From the NCBI RefSeq assembly GCF_019511645.1, contig NZ_JAEUAX010000012.1:41085-105084 (forward strand): a stretch of 64,000 nucleotides of DNA, written 5' to 3'. The DNA is from Microbacterium ureisolvens. GTDB taxonomy: Bacteria > Actinomycetota > Actinomycetes > Actinomycetales > Microbacteriaceae. Under the pieces are notes generated by a model. That model did not search any database and had not been told where the DNA came from. It worked only from the letters and a program-made list of their open reading frames with translations. The position numbers were made by a program, and so were the translations under genes. Below, one piece after another: positions 48,163 through 55,426 of the stretch; within the stretch, counting starts at the first letter, position 1; each line of letters opens with the position of its first letter.

Positions 48163-48465
48163 ATGCCCACGTACGCCTACGCCTGCAAGCAGTGCGGTCA
48201 CCGTTTCGACGCGGTGCAGTCCTTCGCCGACCCCACCCTGACCGAGTGCCCGGAGTGCGGCGGACCGCTGCGCAAGGAGTACGGCTCGATCGGCGTGACC
48301 TTCAACGGCTCGGGCTTCTACCGCACCGATTCCCGCGCGGGTGAGAAGAAGTCCGCCGGCTCGGGATCGGGCGGCGGGACGGATGCCTCGGGTGGCGCGT
48401 CCTCGTCGACTTCGACATCATCGAAGACCGAGGCGAAGGCCTCGCCCGCGTCGTCCGGAGCCTGA
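48163..48465 (+). CDS. FmdB-family zinc-ribbon protein
   Basis: A 100-residue protein. The N-terminal PTYAYACKQCGHRFD and ECPECGGPLRKEY hold two CxxC knuckles (a zinc ribbon). It continues with the usual GVTFNGSGFYRTD and ends in a low-complexity Ser/Gly/Lys/Ala tail of about 45 residues. The family is thought to act in gene regulation or as a small nucleic-acid-binding protein; its role is not established. It is commonly found beside 5-FTHF cyclo-ligase and mscL in actinobacteria, as here. Confidence 0.93.
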   Translation: MPTYAYACKQCGHRFDAVQSFADPTLTECPECGGPLRKEYGSIGVTFNGSGFYRTDSRAGEKKSAGSGSGGGTDASGGASSSTSTSSKTEAKASPASSGA

Positions 48466-48508
48466 TCCTCCGGCGCCCCAGTCGCGGGAGGACACCCAGG
48501 GGGTACAC

Positions 48509-48922
48509 GTGATCAAGGGCTTCAAAGAGTTCATTCTCCGCGGCAACGTCATCGACCTGGCGGTCGCGGTCGTCATCGGCGCCGCATTCACGGCGATCGT
48601 GAACGCCATCGTCAACGGACTCATCAATCCCCTCATCGCACTGGTCTTCAACGCCAGCAGCCTGGACAAGGTCGGCTGGACGGTCACCAACTACAACGGC
48701 GACCAGGTCTTCTTCGGCTTCGGCATGATCCTCGGCGCGATCATCAACTTCCTCGCCGTCGCGGTCGTCGTGTACTTCGTGTTCGTCTACCCGATGAACC
48801 ACATCAAGGAGCGCGCCGCCGCGAAGGCGGGCGTCAGCGCGGCGGACGAGGAGCCGAAGCTTCCCACCGAGCAGGAGCTGCTCGTGCAGATCCGCGACCT
48901 GCTGGAGAAGCAACGGTCCTGA
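48509..48922 (+). CDS. mscL: Large-conductance mechanosensitive channel
   Basis: A 137-residue channel that opens under membrane tension to release solutes. The N-terminal amphipathic helix is KGFKEFILRGNVIDLAVAVVIGAAFTAIV, with the pore-lining first transmembrane helix. The second helix is GFGMILGAIINFLAVAVVVYFVFVY, followed by the cytoplasmic bundle LPTEQELLVQIRDLLE. Start GTG 48509 fits the family N-terminus. It is 43 bp after FmdB. Confidence 0.97.
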   Translation: MIKGFKEFILRGNVIDLAVAVVIGAAFTAIVNAIVNGLINPLIALVFNASSLDKVGWTVTNYNGDQVFFGFGMILGAIINFLAVAVVVYFVFVYPMNHIKERAAAKAGVSAADEEPKLPTEQELLVQIRDLLEKQRS

Positions 48923-48983
48923 CCGCCACTCGACGCCCAGCCTCGCGTGCCCTCGGACCGGCCAGAAGAATGGGTTCCCCGGT

Positions 48984-49202
48984 CTAATAGTGCGGCGGAA
49001 CGTCGCGCCGCAGGCGCTCGTCGTTCGGACCGGGTGCATCGGATGCCGCGTTCCCCTGGCCTTCGCGGCCGGCCGGGGGCGCGGCATCCGTCGTCTTCTC
49101 GTCGGCGGGAATCGGCTCGGCCGTGGTTCCCGGCGCAGGGGTCAGCTTCGCTCGACGGGAGCCTGCGACGCGCTCGATCCGCTGCCGGTCACTCGACGAC
49201 AT
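48984..49202 (-). CDS. Small basic/acidic disordered protein, 72 aa
   Basis: An open frame that starts inside the end of the large helicase-like gene: ATG 49202 overlaps its stop by 14 bp. The protein is hydrophilic, rich in Pro, Ala, Arg and Glu, with no cysteine or membrane segment (it ends RRDVPPHY). The overlap suggests translational coupling. A 10-bp inverted repeat (GGATGCCGCG at 49038-49047, complement at 49081-49090) lies inside it. I do not recognise a family, and its reality rests on position and continued open frame. Confidence 0.45.
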   Translation of the reverse strand: MSSSDRQRIERVAGSRRAKLTPAPGTTAEPIPADEKTTDAAPPAGREGQGNAASDAPGPNDERLRRDVPPHY

Positions 49203-52200
49203 CGATGGGCTGGGTCTCGTTGTCGACCCGGGGGGCGTCCGGCGGCACGCCCAGCATCGCGGCGATGCGCTGCGCGACGTCGGCCGGGTCTCGGTAGAGG
49301 TCGAACGAGTGCACGCGCACGTAGTGCCAGCCCAGGCGCCGCAGGATCTGCGGACGCAGCCGCAGCGATTCCCGCAGGGACTCGCCGATGGTCTCGGGGT
49401 CACTCTCCACCACGACGGCCTTGCCGTCGTACTGCGCGACAAGGGGCAGGAGGCCGCGGTAGTGCACATCGACCGAGAGCCCCGCACGGCGCAGCTCGCG
49501 CGCCAGAGCGCGCGTGAGGGGGTCGGCGAGGTCTTCGAGGCGCGCATCGCGGGAGCGGGCGGCGATGCTCCCCAGGATCGACATCAGCGTTGCGGCGCCG
49601 TACTCGAGGCGCCCGTCGTCGAACGCCGACGGGCGGATCGACGACACGATGACCATCGACCGCCGGGCGCGGGTCATGCCGACGGTGAGCAGCCGCTCAC
49701 CGTCTGGCGAGGACAGGTCGCCAAAGTCGCTCAGGACGCGGCCGTGCTTGGTGAGTCCGAAGCCCAGCGAGAAGATCACGCGGTCTCGGCTCTCGGCCAC
49801 CGATTCCTCGAGGGTGAGCACCGCGAACGGCTCGGCGGTGTCGCGCGAGACGAAGTCGGCGACGTCGGATCTGCCGGCGAACGCGGCCTCGACGGCCGCG
49901 CGGATGCGCTCGGCGTGCCGCACGCTCGCGGTGACGACCATGAGGGACTCGCTGCCGCGGTTGACGGCGTGCTCGATGACGAGCGTCACGACACGGGCGA
50001 CCTCGGAGTCCGGGCTTTCGACGGCCCCCGTGACGGGGTCGGGCGTGCCGTGGCCGCCTTCGACGTAGTCGACCGCGAGACTGCCGCGGCCGAGGTACGA
50101 CCCCGCCCAAGGCAGCGATACGAGCTCGCCGCCGTAGAACGCGTCGTTGACCAGCGCGGCGAGGTCCTCGCCACCGGCCCGGTAGCTGCGGGTGAGGGTC
50201 TCGACGGGCAGCAGTTCCGCAAGACGCTCGAACACGCTCGTCCCGTCGAACGGAACCTCGTCCTCCTCGGCCTCCGAGGGTGCGGCGCTTCCGCTGATCG
50301 TGGGCGGCGGCACGGCGGCCGACATCGCGGACCCCGCCGAGACGCGGAACGGCGTCGGCTTCTGCGTCACCGGGTCGCCGAAGGCGACGACCTGCCCGGC
50401 CCGGCGGAGCGCCGGTGATGCTTCGGCGAGACAGAGGGCCGCAGCATCCGCCACCACCACGACATCGAACGCGACCGCCTCGGGGATGCGAGGAACCTCG
50501 TAGGGCGAGGCGAGCCATACCGGAGCCAGCGTGCGCGAGAGCGTGGGGGCCACCGTCGCGAGTTCCGCCGGGGTGATGGCTCCGCGCTTCAGCGCCTGCT
50601 TGAGCGCGTCGGCCTCGGACCGGTGGTCGACGATGCCGATCCGCCACTGCGTCGCGAGGTGGGCGGCGAGAAGCGGACCGGATGCTGCGGCATGGGCTTC
50701 GTCGACGAGCCGGAAGTCGCGCTCCAGCCGGTCGACGACGGCGGTGTTCGCACCGAGCACGGCACGGTCCGTGCGCAGCAGCAGTTCGAGGGCGGACTGC
50801 CACCACGCGTATTCGAGCTCGGCCGCCACCTGGTCTTCGGGCACGTGCCGCACCGACAGTTCGAGCAGTAGGGGCTCGAGGCCCATCGCGGCGAGCTCGG
50901 AGCGCAGCGTCGCGCGCTCCTTGAGGTTGTCGAACACGTCCGAATCGGCGGCGAGGCCGGCGAGCGTGCGCACGAGCTGCTTCACCGGGAGCGTCGCGAG
51001 GCGTTCGGAGCCGGTGCGGCCGAGCACCGCGTCCAGCTCGCCGAGTTCGGCCTCGACACGCTGCCAGGCGACCTGCACGTCGCCCAGACCCAGAGGAACC
51101 TCGGGCGTGACGCCCATGTCGACATAGCGCTGCCACTCGGTGCGCTGCTGCTGGATGCGCACCAGCGCTTCGTACATGTCGGGAACGTGGACGCCGGGTC
51201 GCAGGTACTCGCGCGAGAGGCGCCGGAGGCGCCGCCGGTTCGCGCCGTTCATCTCCGGCGCGTCCCGACGCGGCGCGTGCGCCTGGATGAGCTCGGCGAG
51301 GGGACGCTCGAAGACGGTGAGGCTGAACTTGTCGAGCGAGTCGCGGATGCCGCGCAGCAGGCGCAGGTACACGCCGAGCTCGGCGACGGTCTGGAACGGC
51401 CGCATGCGTGTCTGCGCGATCAGCTCGTAGCCGCGCTCCAGGAGCGTCGGCACATCGCTGCGGTGCAGCTTGCCGGCGAGCGCGTGGGCGCCGCGGGCCT
51501 CTTCCACCGTCGCGAACGTGACGCCGTACCAGGGCGAGTCGTCGGGTCCGAAGCGGAACTCGCCGAGGCGCGCGGCCGCCGAGAGCTTGGCTGCCGCCTC
51601 CTCCCGGGTCGTGGCGAGGCTCGCCAGCGCGTCGGCGTCGAAACGCGCTTCGGTCGTGGGGGCGACGCCTCGCTCCGCGAGTTCGGCGAGCTCACGGAGG
51701 ATGTCGAGCACCGACACTCCGAAATCAGGATGCTTCGCCGTGACGGCGGAGCGGTAATCCCGAAGCACGCTCCGCAGCCGCACCAGCGCGTCGTCGATGT
51801 CGGAGACCTTGGGCGCCTCGGCCTTCTCGTTGCGGCCGATCGCGCGGATGAGGTCGCGCTGCAGGCGGTCCGGCGAGACGGCGAGGCCGGGAAGTCCGAT
51901 GCCCGCGAGGCGGTGCCGCACGCCGTCGAGGGTCGAGCGGCGTGCGCTCACCACCAAGACGCGTTTGCCGTCGCGAACGAGCGCGCCGACCGCGTTGATG
52001 ACGGTCTGCGTTCCGCCGGTGCCGGGCAGCGTGTGGATGACGAGGGACTGGCCGTCGGCGATGCGTGCGAGCACGCGCTCCTGCTCGGAGTCGGCGTCGA
52101 GCAGCAGCATGTCGGCGGCAGGGGCACGATCGTCGGGGCTCGTCGGCTCCGGCCCGTCGCGGCGGATGGTGAGCGATTCCCGGTCGGCGACGTGCCCGGC

Positions 52201-52962
52201 GAGCGCGTTGAGCACCCGGTGGTCGAGGTCCGATGCGTCCAGCGCCATGTCGCCGCCGATGTCGGCGAAGGTGGACACCAGCAGGCGCGGCTTGACGGCG
52301 TAGCTGTCGATCGAGGCGGTCAGCGCGCGGATGTGGTCGATCACCGGCTGCGGCTTGAAGACGCCGCCCTCGTACGCGAGGGCGGCGAGGCCGCCCGCGT
52401 CGATCATGATGCCGAAGTGCGTGCGCATCGCACGGATCAGCTCGGGGTTGACCACGAACGTGCCGTGCAGCTTGAGCTCGAAGTCGCCGTGGTGGCGCCG
52501 GATCGCGAGCGGCCGCAGCAGCACCGGCGCGCTCCACGTGATCCCCGCGACGCGCCAGGTCGCGAGACCGACGGCGAGGCGCACGGTGTCCAGGCCCCGG
52601 GTCGTGCGCAGCTCCTGGTCTTTCGCGGTGATGCTCTGTGCCGCGAGGCGGGCGTTGCGCAGCGCCACCTCATCGCGGAACAGGTTCGACAGCAGCGTCG
52701 AGCGCCCCGTGATGAACTGCGGCAGGCTTCCGGGGTGCGCCTTCGTGATCTCGATCGCGGCGTCCTGCCCGTCCACGAAGTGAAGAAGAGTGGACCTGCC
52801 CCCCAATGCGGCGGACTGCAGCCGGAGCCGGTCGCGTTCGGTCTCGGCGACGTGGACGACCGTGACATCGGGTTCGGCGAGACCCAGATCACCCGGGGTC
52901 ACGTCGTACCCGCGCTCGGCGTCTCCTGTGCCCAACACGGCGCTGCGTTCTGCTCGCCACAC
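49189..52962 (-). CDS. Large SF1-helicase-like protein with degenerate Walker motifs and C-terminal nuclease-like domain
   Basis: About 1257 residues. The fold order is that of DUF4011/UPF1-like helicases, but Walker A reads LPGTGGTQT: the lysine position is Gly (codon 52012-52014, residue about 317). Motif II reads VVVADAAA instead of the usual DEA (Asp about 839). Later motifs remain: FGDPVTQKP (III), TRSYR, LTLEESVAESRDRVIFS and VGMTRARRSMVIVSS (VI). A long helical insertion lies between. The last about 110 residues resemble a Vsr/DUF559-type nuclease fold (VVVESDPETIGESLRESLRLRPQILRRLGWHYVRVHSFDLYRD). GTG 52962 is chosen over GTG 52971 because TAGGGT lies 7 nt before it. It probably binds DNA without normal ATPase activity; function unknown. 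Confidence 0.85.
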   Translation of the reverse strand: MWRAERSAVLGTGDAERGYDVTPGDLGLAEPDVTVVHVAETERDRLRLQSAALGGRSTLLHFVDGQDAAIEITKAHPGSLPQFITGRSTLLSNLFRDEVALRNARLAAQSITAKDQELRTTRGLDTVRLAVGLATWRVAGITWSAPVLLRPLAIRRHHGDFELKLHGTFVVNPELIRAMRTHFGIMIDAGGLAALAYEGGVFKPQPVIDHIRALTASIDSYAVKPRLLVSTFADIGGDMALDASDLDHRVLNALAGHVADRESLTIRRDGPEPTSPDDRAPAADMLLLDADSEQERVLARIADGQSLVIHTLPGTGGTQTVINAVGALVRDGKRVLVVSARRSTLDGVRHRLAGIGLPGLAVSPDRLQRDLIRAIGRNEKAEAPKVSDIDDALVRLRSVLRDYRSAVTAKHPDFGVSVLDILRELAELAERGVAPTTEARFDADALASLATTREEAAAKLSAAARLGEFRFGPDDSPWYGVTFATVEEARGAHALAGKLHRSDVPTLLERGYELIAQTRMRPFQTVAELGVYLRLLRGIRDSLDKFSLTVFERPLAELIQAHAPRRDAPEMNGANRRRLRRLSREYLRPGVHVPDMYEALVRIQQQRTEWQRYVDMGVTPEVPLGLGDVQVAWQRVEAELGELDAVLGRTGSERLATLPVKQLVRTLAGLAADSDVFDNLKERATLRSELAAMGLEPLLLELSVRHVPEDQVAAELEYAWWQSALELLLRTDRAVLGANTAVVDRLERDFRLVDEAHAAASGPLLAAHLATQWRIGIVDHRSEADALKQALKRGAITPAELATVAPTLSRTLAPVWLASPYEVPRIPEAVAFDVVVVADAAALCLAEASPALRRAGQVVAFGDPVTQKPTPFRVSAGSAMSAAVPPPTISGSAAPSEAEEDEVPFDGTSVFERLAELLPVETLTRSYRAGGEDLAALVNDAFYGGELVSLPWAGSYLGRGSLAVDYVEGGHGTPDPVTGAVESPDSEVARVVTLVIEHAVNRGSESLMVVTASVRHAERIRAAVEAAFAGRSDVADFVSRDTAEPFAVLTLEESVAESRDRVIFSLGFGLTKHGRVLSDFGDLSSPDGERLLTVGMTRARRSMVIVSSIRPSAFDDGRLEYGAATLMSILGSIAARSRDARLEDLADPLTRALARELRRAGLSVDVHYRGLLPLVAQYDGKAVVVESDPETIGESLRESLRLRPQILRRLGWHYVRVHSFDLYRDPADVAQRIAAMLGVPPDAPRVDNETQPIDVVE

Positions 52963-52969
52963 ACGTGCC

Positions 52970-52975
52970 ACCCTA
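52970..52975 (-). promoter_or_regulatory. -10 box TAGGGT, leaderless helicase-like gene
   Basis: TAGGGT on the minus strand ends 7 nt before GTG 52962. It overlaps the alternative GTG at 52971, which argues against that start. Confidence 0.5.
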
Positions 52976-53146
52976 AAGGCGACGTGTGCGCGGCTCTTGC
53001 AATGGACCTGAGTTTCGCGGTATTGGACGGCTCCGGGGGCCGCCCTCGCAGTGCCCCTTCCTCCACCGTCGGCATCCGGACGGGACTCTTCACAGATCGC
53101 GACGGCGACCGGTCACGGCGTCCGCCGCCCGCGCCAGGATGGTCGC

Positions 53147-53746
53147 ATGACCCCCGATGACCCGCCCCGCTACCGCGTCCATCCGTCACCCATCGGCGAC
53201 ATCCTGATCGTCGCGACCGCCGAAGGCATCGTGACCCTGCATCCCTTCGACGGCCCCCTGCACGCCGAGCTCGAGCGCGTCGCACTGCAGCTGCGCGCCC
53301 TCCCGGTCCCTGATGACGACACGGATGCCGCCACCGCCGCCTCCGAGACCGCCGACGCCTTCGAGAGCGCGGTCGCACAGCTCGACGAGTACTTCGACGG
53401 CGATCGGGAGGAGTTCGACCTTCCGCTGGACTGGCGACTCGTCCGCGGATTCACTCGCGCGGCGCTGGAGGCCGTGTGCGACATCCCCTACGGCGAGACC
53501 GCCAGCTACGGCGAGGTGGCGATCGCCGCCGGCATCCCCCGCGCCGCGCGCGCCGTCGGCACCGCGTGTGCGACCACACCCTTCTCCGTGGTCGTGCCCG
53601 TGCACCGCGTCGTGCGCGCCGACGGCTCCCTCGGCGAGTACGGCGGGCGGCCCGAGGTCAAGAGGTTCCTCATCGACCTCGAACAGGGTCCGGCCGTGCC
53701 CCCGGCGCCCTCGGCTGTGCGCAGCCGCGGCGCGGCGACGCGCTGA
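53147..53746 (+). CDS. O6-alkylguanine-DNA alkyltransferase homologue lacking the catalytic cysteine
   Basis: A 199-residue Ogt/MGMT-fold protein with the N-terminal alpha/beta domain and the C-terminal DNA-binding domain ([39 protein letters not shown] is the helix-turn-helix with its Arg finger). The active-site PCHRV is PVHRVV here, with Val152 (GTG, 53600-53602) in place of the methyl-accepting Cys, so it cannot act as a suicide methyltransferase. It resembles alkyltransferase-like (ATL) proteins, which flag lesions for nucleotide-excision repair, but it keeps a full N-terminal domain. ATG 53147; upstream starts are too far from the homology. Divergent from the helicase-like gene. Confidence 0.88.
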   Translation: MTPDDPPRYRVHPSPIGDILIVATAEGIVTLHPFDGPLHAELERVALQLRALPVPDDDTDAATAASETADAFESAVAQLDEYFDGDREEFDLPLDWRLVRGFTRAALEAVCDIPYGETASYGEVAIAAGIPRAARAVGTACATTPFSVVVPVHRVVRADGSLGEYGGRPEVKRFLIDLEQGPAVPPAPSAVRSRGAATR

Positions 53747-53755
53747 GGCGGAGGG

Positions 53756-53831
53756 GTCAAGGCGTGCGGGCGTGTAGGCCGCCCGCACGCGGCGAGGCCC
53801 TCGCGGCCGGCTCGCGGGGCCTCGCCTTGAC
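53756..53831. repeat. 76-bp three-way-junction palindrome
   Basis: Outer arms GTCAAGG/CCTTGAC enclose two hairpins. The first is an 11-bp stem (GCGTGCGGGCG, 53762-53772, with 53780-53790) and a 7-nt loop. The second is a 10-bp stem (GGCGAGGCCC, 53791-53800, with 53817-53826) that continues as CGCG/CGCG. It starts 9 bp after the alkyltransferase stop. It could be a terminator, a structured RNA or a small palindromic repeat element. Confidence 0.6.
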
Positions 53832-53934
53832 TGTCATGCGGGAGCGCAGCCCGCCGGGTGGAGAACCCCGAGTGGTAAGGTCGACGCTACGAAAAAGGGC
53901 GGCGAGGACGCCGTCACGCCGGAAGCAGGTAGCC

Positions 53935-54858
53935 GTGGGCGCGTCCCTCCCACATCGCGCACCGGCCCCCGATCGCGTGGGCGCGGGGGTCCGCATCGTC
54001 GTGGACGGCGGCGGTGATCCCGGCGACGCGCAGGCGCTGGATCACGCGGTGGCGGAGCTCGTGCGCCGCACCCGCTTCCCTGTTGCGTTCGGCGGACTCG
54101 CGCTCGGCGACGCGATCCACGTCACGTCGATCCACGGTGCCCGCACCCGCAATCTCGAGGGTCTCGTCGTGGAGGCCTCCCGTGGCCTCGGCGGGCGCGC
54201 GCTCGTCGAGAAGCGCCCCCGCCTCGCGCTCGACTACGGCTCGTCGCGCAGCATCACGCACGACTACGACCGTGCGGTGCTCGGCGAGGGCATCGCGACC
54301 CTGTTCGCGGTTCCGGTGATGGTGGGCGGGCGCGCCCGCGGCGTCATCTACTGCGGGTCATGGGCCGAATCGCCGGTGGGCGACGTCGTCGCCCGCCCCG
54401 CCTTCGCCGTCGCCGAGGAGCTCTCCAGCGAACTGCGCATCCGCGAAGAGGTGCAGCGGCGGCTGACCCTCTCCCCCACTCGCGCCGCCCCCGCCGCCAT
54501 GCCCGCGACGACCCGGGAGGAGCTGCGCGAGACGTACGCCGAGCTGCGCAGCATCGCGGCGATCATCGACGACCCGGCGCTGCGCGCGCGCCTCGATCGC
54601 CTCGAGCAGCGGCTGGCCGCGCTCTCGCACGACGACGCGTCCGAGCCGTCGGTCGAACTCGACGTGCGCCTGTCGCCGCGAGAGATCGACGTGCTGGCGT
54701 GCGCGGCGTTGGGCTCGACCAACGCCGAGATCGCGGCGACCCTCGACCTCAAAGAGGGCACGGTCAAGTCGTATCTGCAGGCGGCGATGGCGAAGCTGGA
54801 CGCCTCGACCCGCCACGCCGCGGTGGTCACCGCGCGTCGCGCCGGCATCCTCCCCTGA
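53935..54858 (+). CDS. LuxR-type regulator with GAF-like sensor domain
   Basis: A 307-residue regulator. The first 190 residues are a GAF-like fold (ALDHAVAELVRRTRFPVAFGGLALGD and GRALVEKRPRLALDYGSSRSITHDYDRAVLGEGIATLFAVPVMVGGRARGVIYCGSW). A linker and coiled coil follow (residues about 195-245). The C-terminal LuxR helix-turn-helix is LSPREIDVLACAALGSTNAEIAATLDLKEGTVKSYLQAAMAKLDAS. There is no receiver domain, so it probably senses a small molecule directly. GTG 53935 is chosen because an AGCAGG lies upstream; the region before it holds the palindromic element. Its targets are unknown. Confidence 0.8.
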   Translation: MGASLPHRAPAPDRVGAGVRIVVDGGGDPGDAQALDHAVAELVRRTRFPVAFGGLALGDAIHVTSIHGARTRNLEGLVVEASRGLGGRALVEKRPRLALDYGSSRSITHDYDRAVLGEGIATLFAVPVMVGGRARGVIYCGSWAESPVGDVVARPAFAVAEELSSELRIREEVQRRLTLSPTRAAPAAMPATTREELRETYAELRSIAAIIDDPALRARLDRLEQRLAALSHDDASEPSVELDVRLSPREIDVLACAALGSTNAEIAATLDLKEGTVKSYLQAAMAKLDASTRHAAVVTARRAGILP

Positions 54859-55012
54859 CCTGCGGCGCCGCGGGCACGCGCGGAATTCTCCCTGCGCGGC
54901 CAAAAGCCGGACAGTGGCGTCCGAATTCCCGGCGGATGCCCTTTATTCGGTCTCGATGATGATTCACCCGCGGAAACGCAATTGATCAATAGGTTGTGGC
55001 GACAAATCGGCG

Positions 55013-55018
55013 TATTGT
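55013..55018 (+). promoter_or_regulatory. -10 box TATTGT, leaderless lsr2
   Basis: TATTGT stands 6 nt before the lsr2 ATG with no Shine-Dalgarno. The surrounding AT-rich stretch includes the palindrome ATTGATCAAT (54981-54990), a plausible site for Lsr2 autoregulation. Confidence 0.6.
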
Positions 55019-55024
55019 TCCCTT

Positions 55025-55378
55025 ATGGCCCGCAGAATCGTTCACCAGCTCGTCGATGACATCGACGGCACCCTTTTGGAAGCCGGCGAAGGCGAGACCG
55101 TCCTCTTCTCGCTCGACGGCGTCGCTTACGAGATCGACCTCACCGACGAGAACGCCGCCGCGTTGCGCGGTGCCCTGGAGCGTTACACCAACGCGGCGCG
55201 CACCGTGTCGTCCGCTCGGGCGACGTCGAACGCCGCCTCCGCCGGACGCAAGCGCCGCCGCAGCGGTCAGCAGGATTACAGCGGCGTCCGCGAATGGGCG
55301 AAGCAGAACGGCTATCAGGTATCGGAGCGGGGCCGGGTCCCGGCATCCGTCATGGACGCCTACGAGGCGGCGCACTGA
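55025..55378 (+). CDS. lsr2: Lsr2 nucleoid-associated protein
   Basis: A 117-residue xenogeneic silencer and DNA-bridging protein of Actinomycetota. The N-terminal dimerisation domain is RIVHQLVDDIDGTLLEAGEGETVLFSLDGVAYEIDLTDENA. A basic linker (GRKRRRSGQQ) leads to the C-terminal DNA-binding domain (VREWAKQNGYQVSERGRVPASVMDAYEAAH) with the RGR minor-groove hook. It binds AT-rich DNA and represses horizontally acquired genes. The ATG follows a TATTGT box, suggesting a leaderless message. Confidence 0.97.
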   Translation: MARRIVHQLVDDIDGTLLEAGEGETVLFSLDGVAYEIDLTDENAAALRGALERYTNAARTVSSARATSNAASAGRKRRRSGQQDYSGVREWAKQNGYQVSERGRVPASVMDAYEAAH

Positions 55379-55426
55379 CGCACGCCGCCTCGACGCCTTT
55401 CATCGGGGATTCATCGCGATACTGAT

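Noticed and set aside
49189..52962. Helicase-like gene as a pseudogene
   Set aside because: The frame is open over 1250 codons with good codon use, a plausible promoter and later motifs retained; only the ATPase residues differ.
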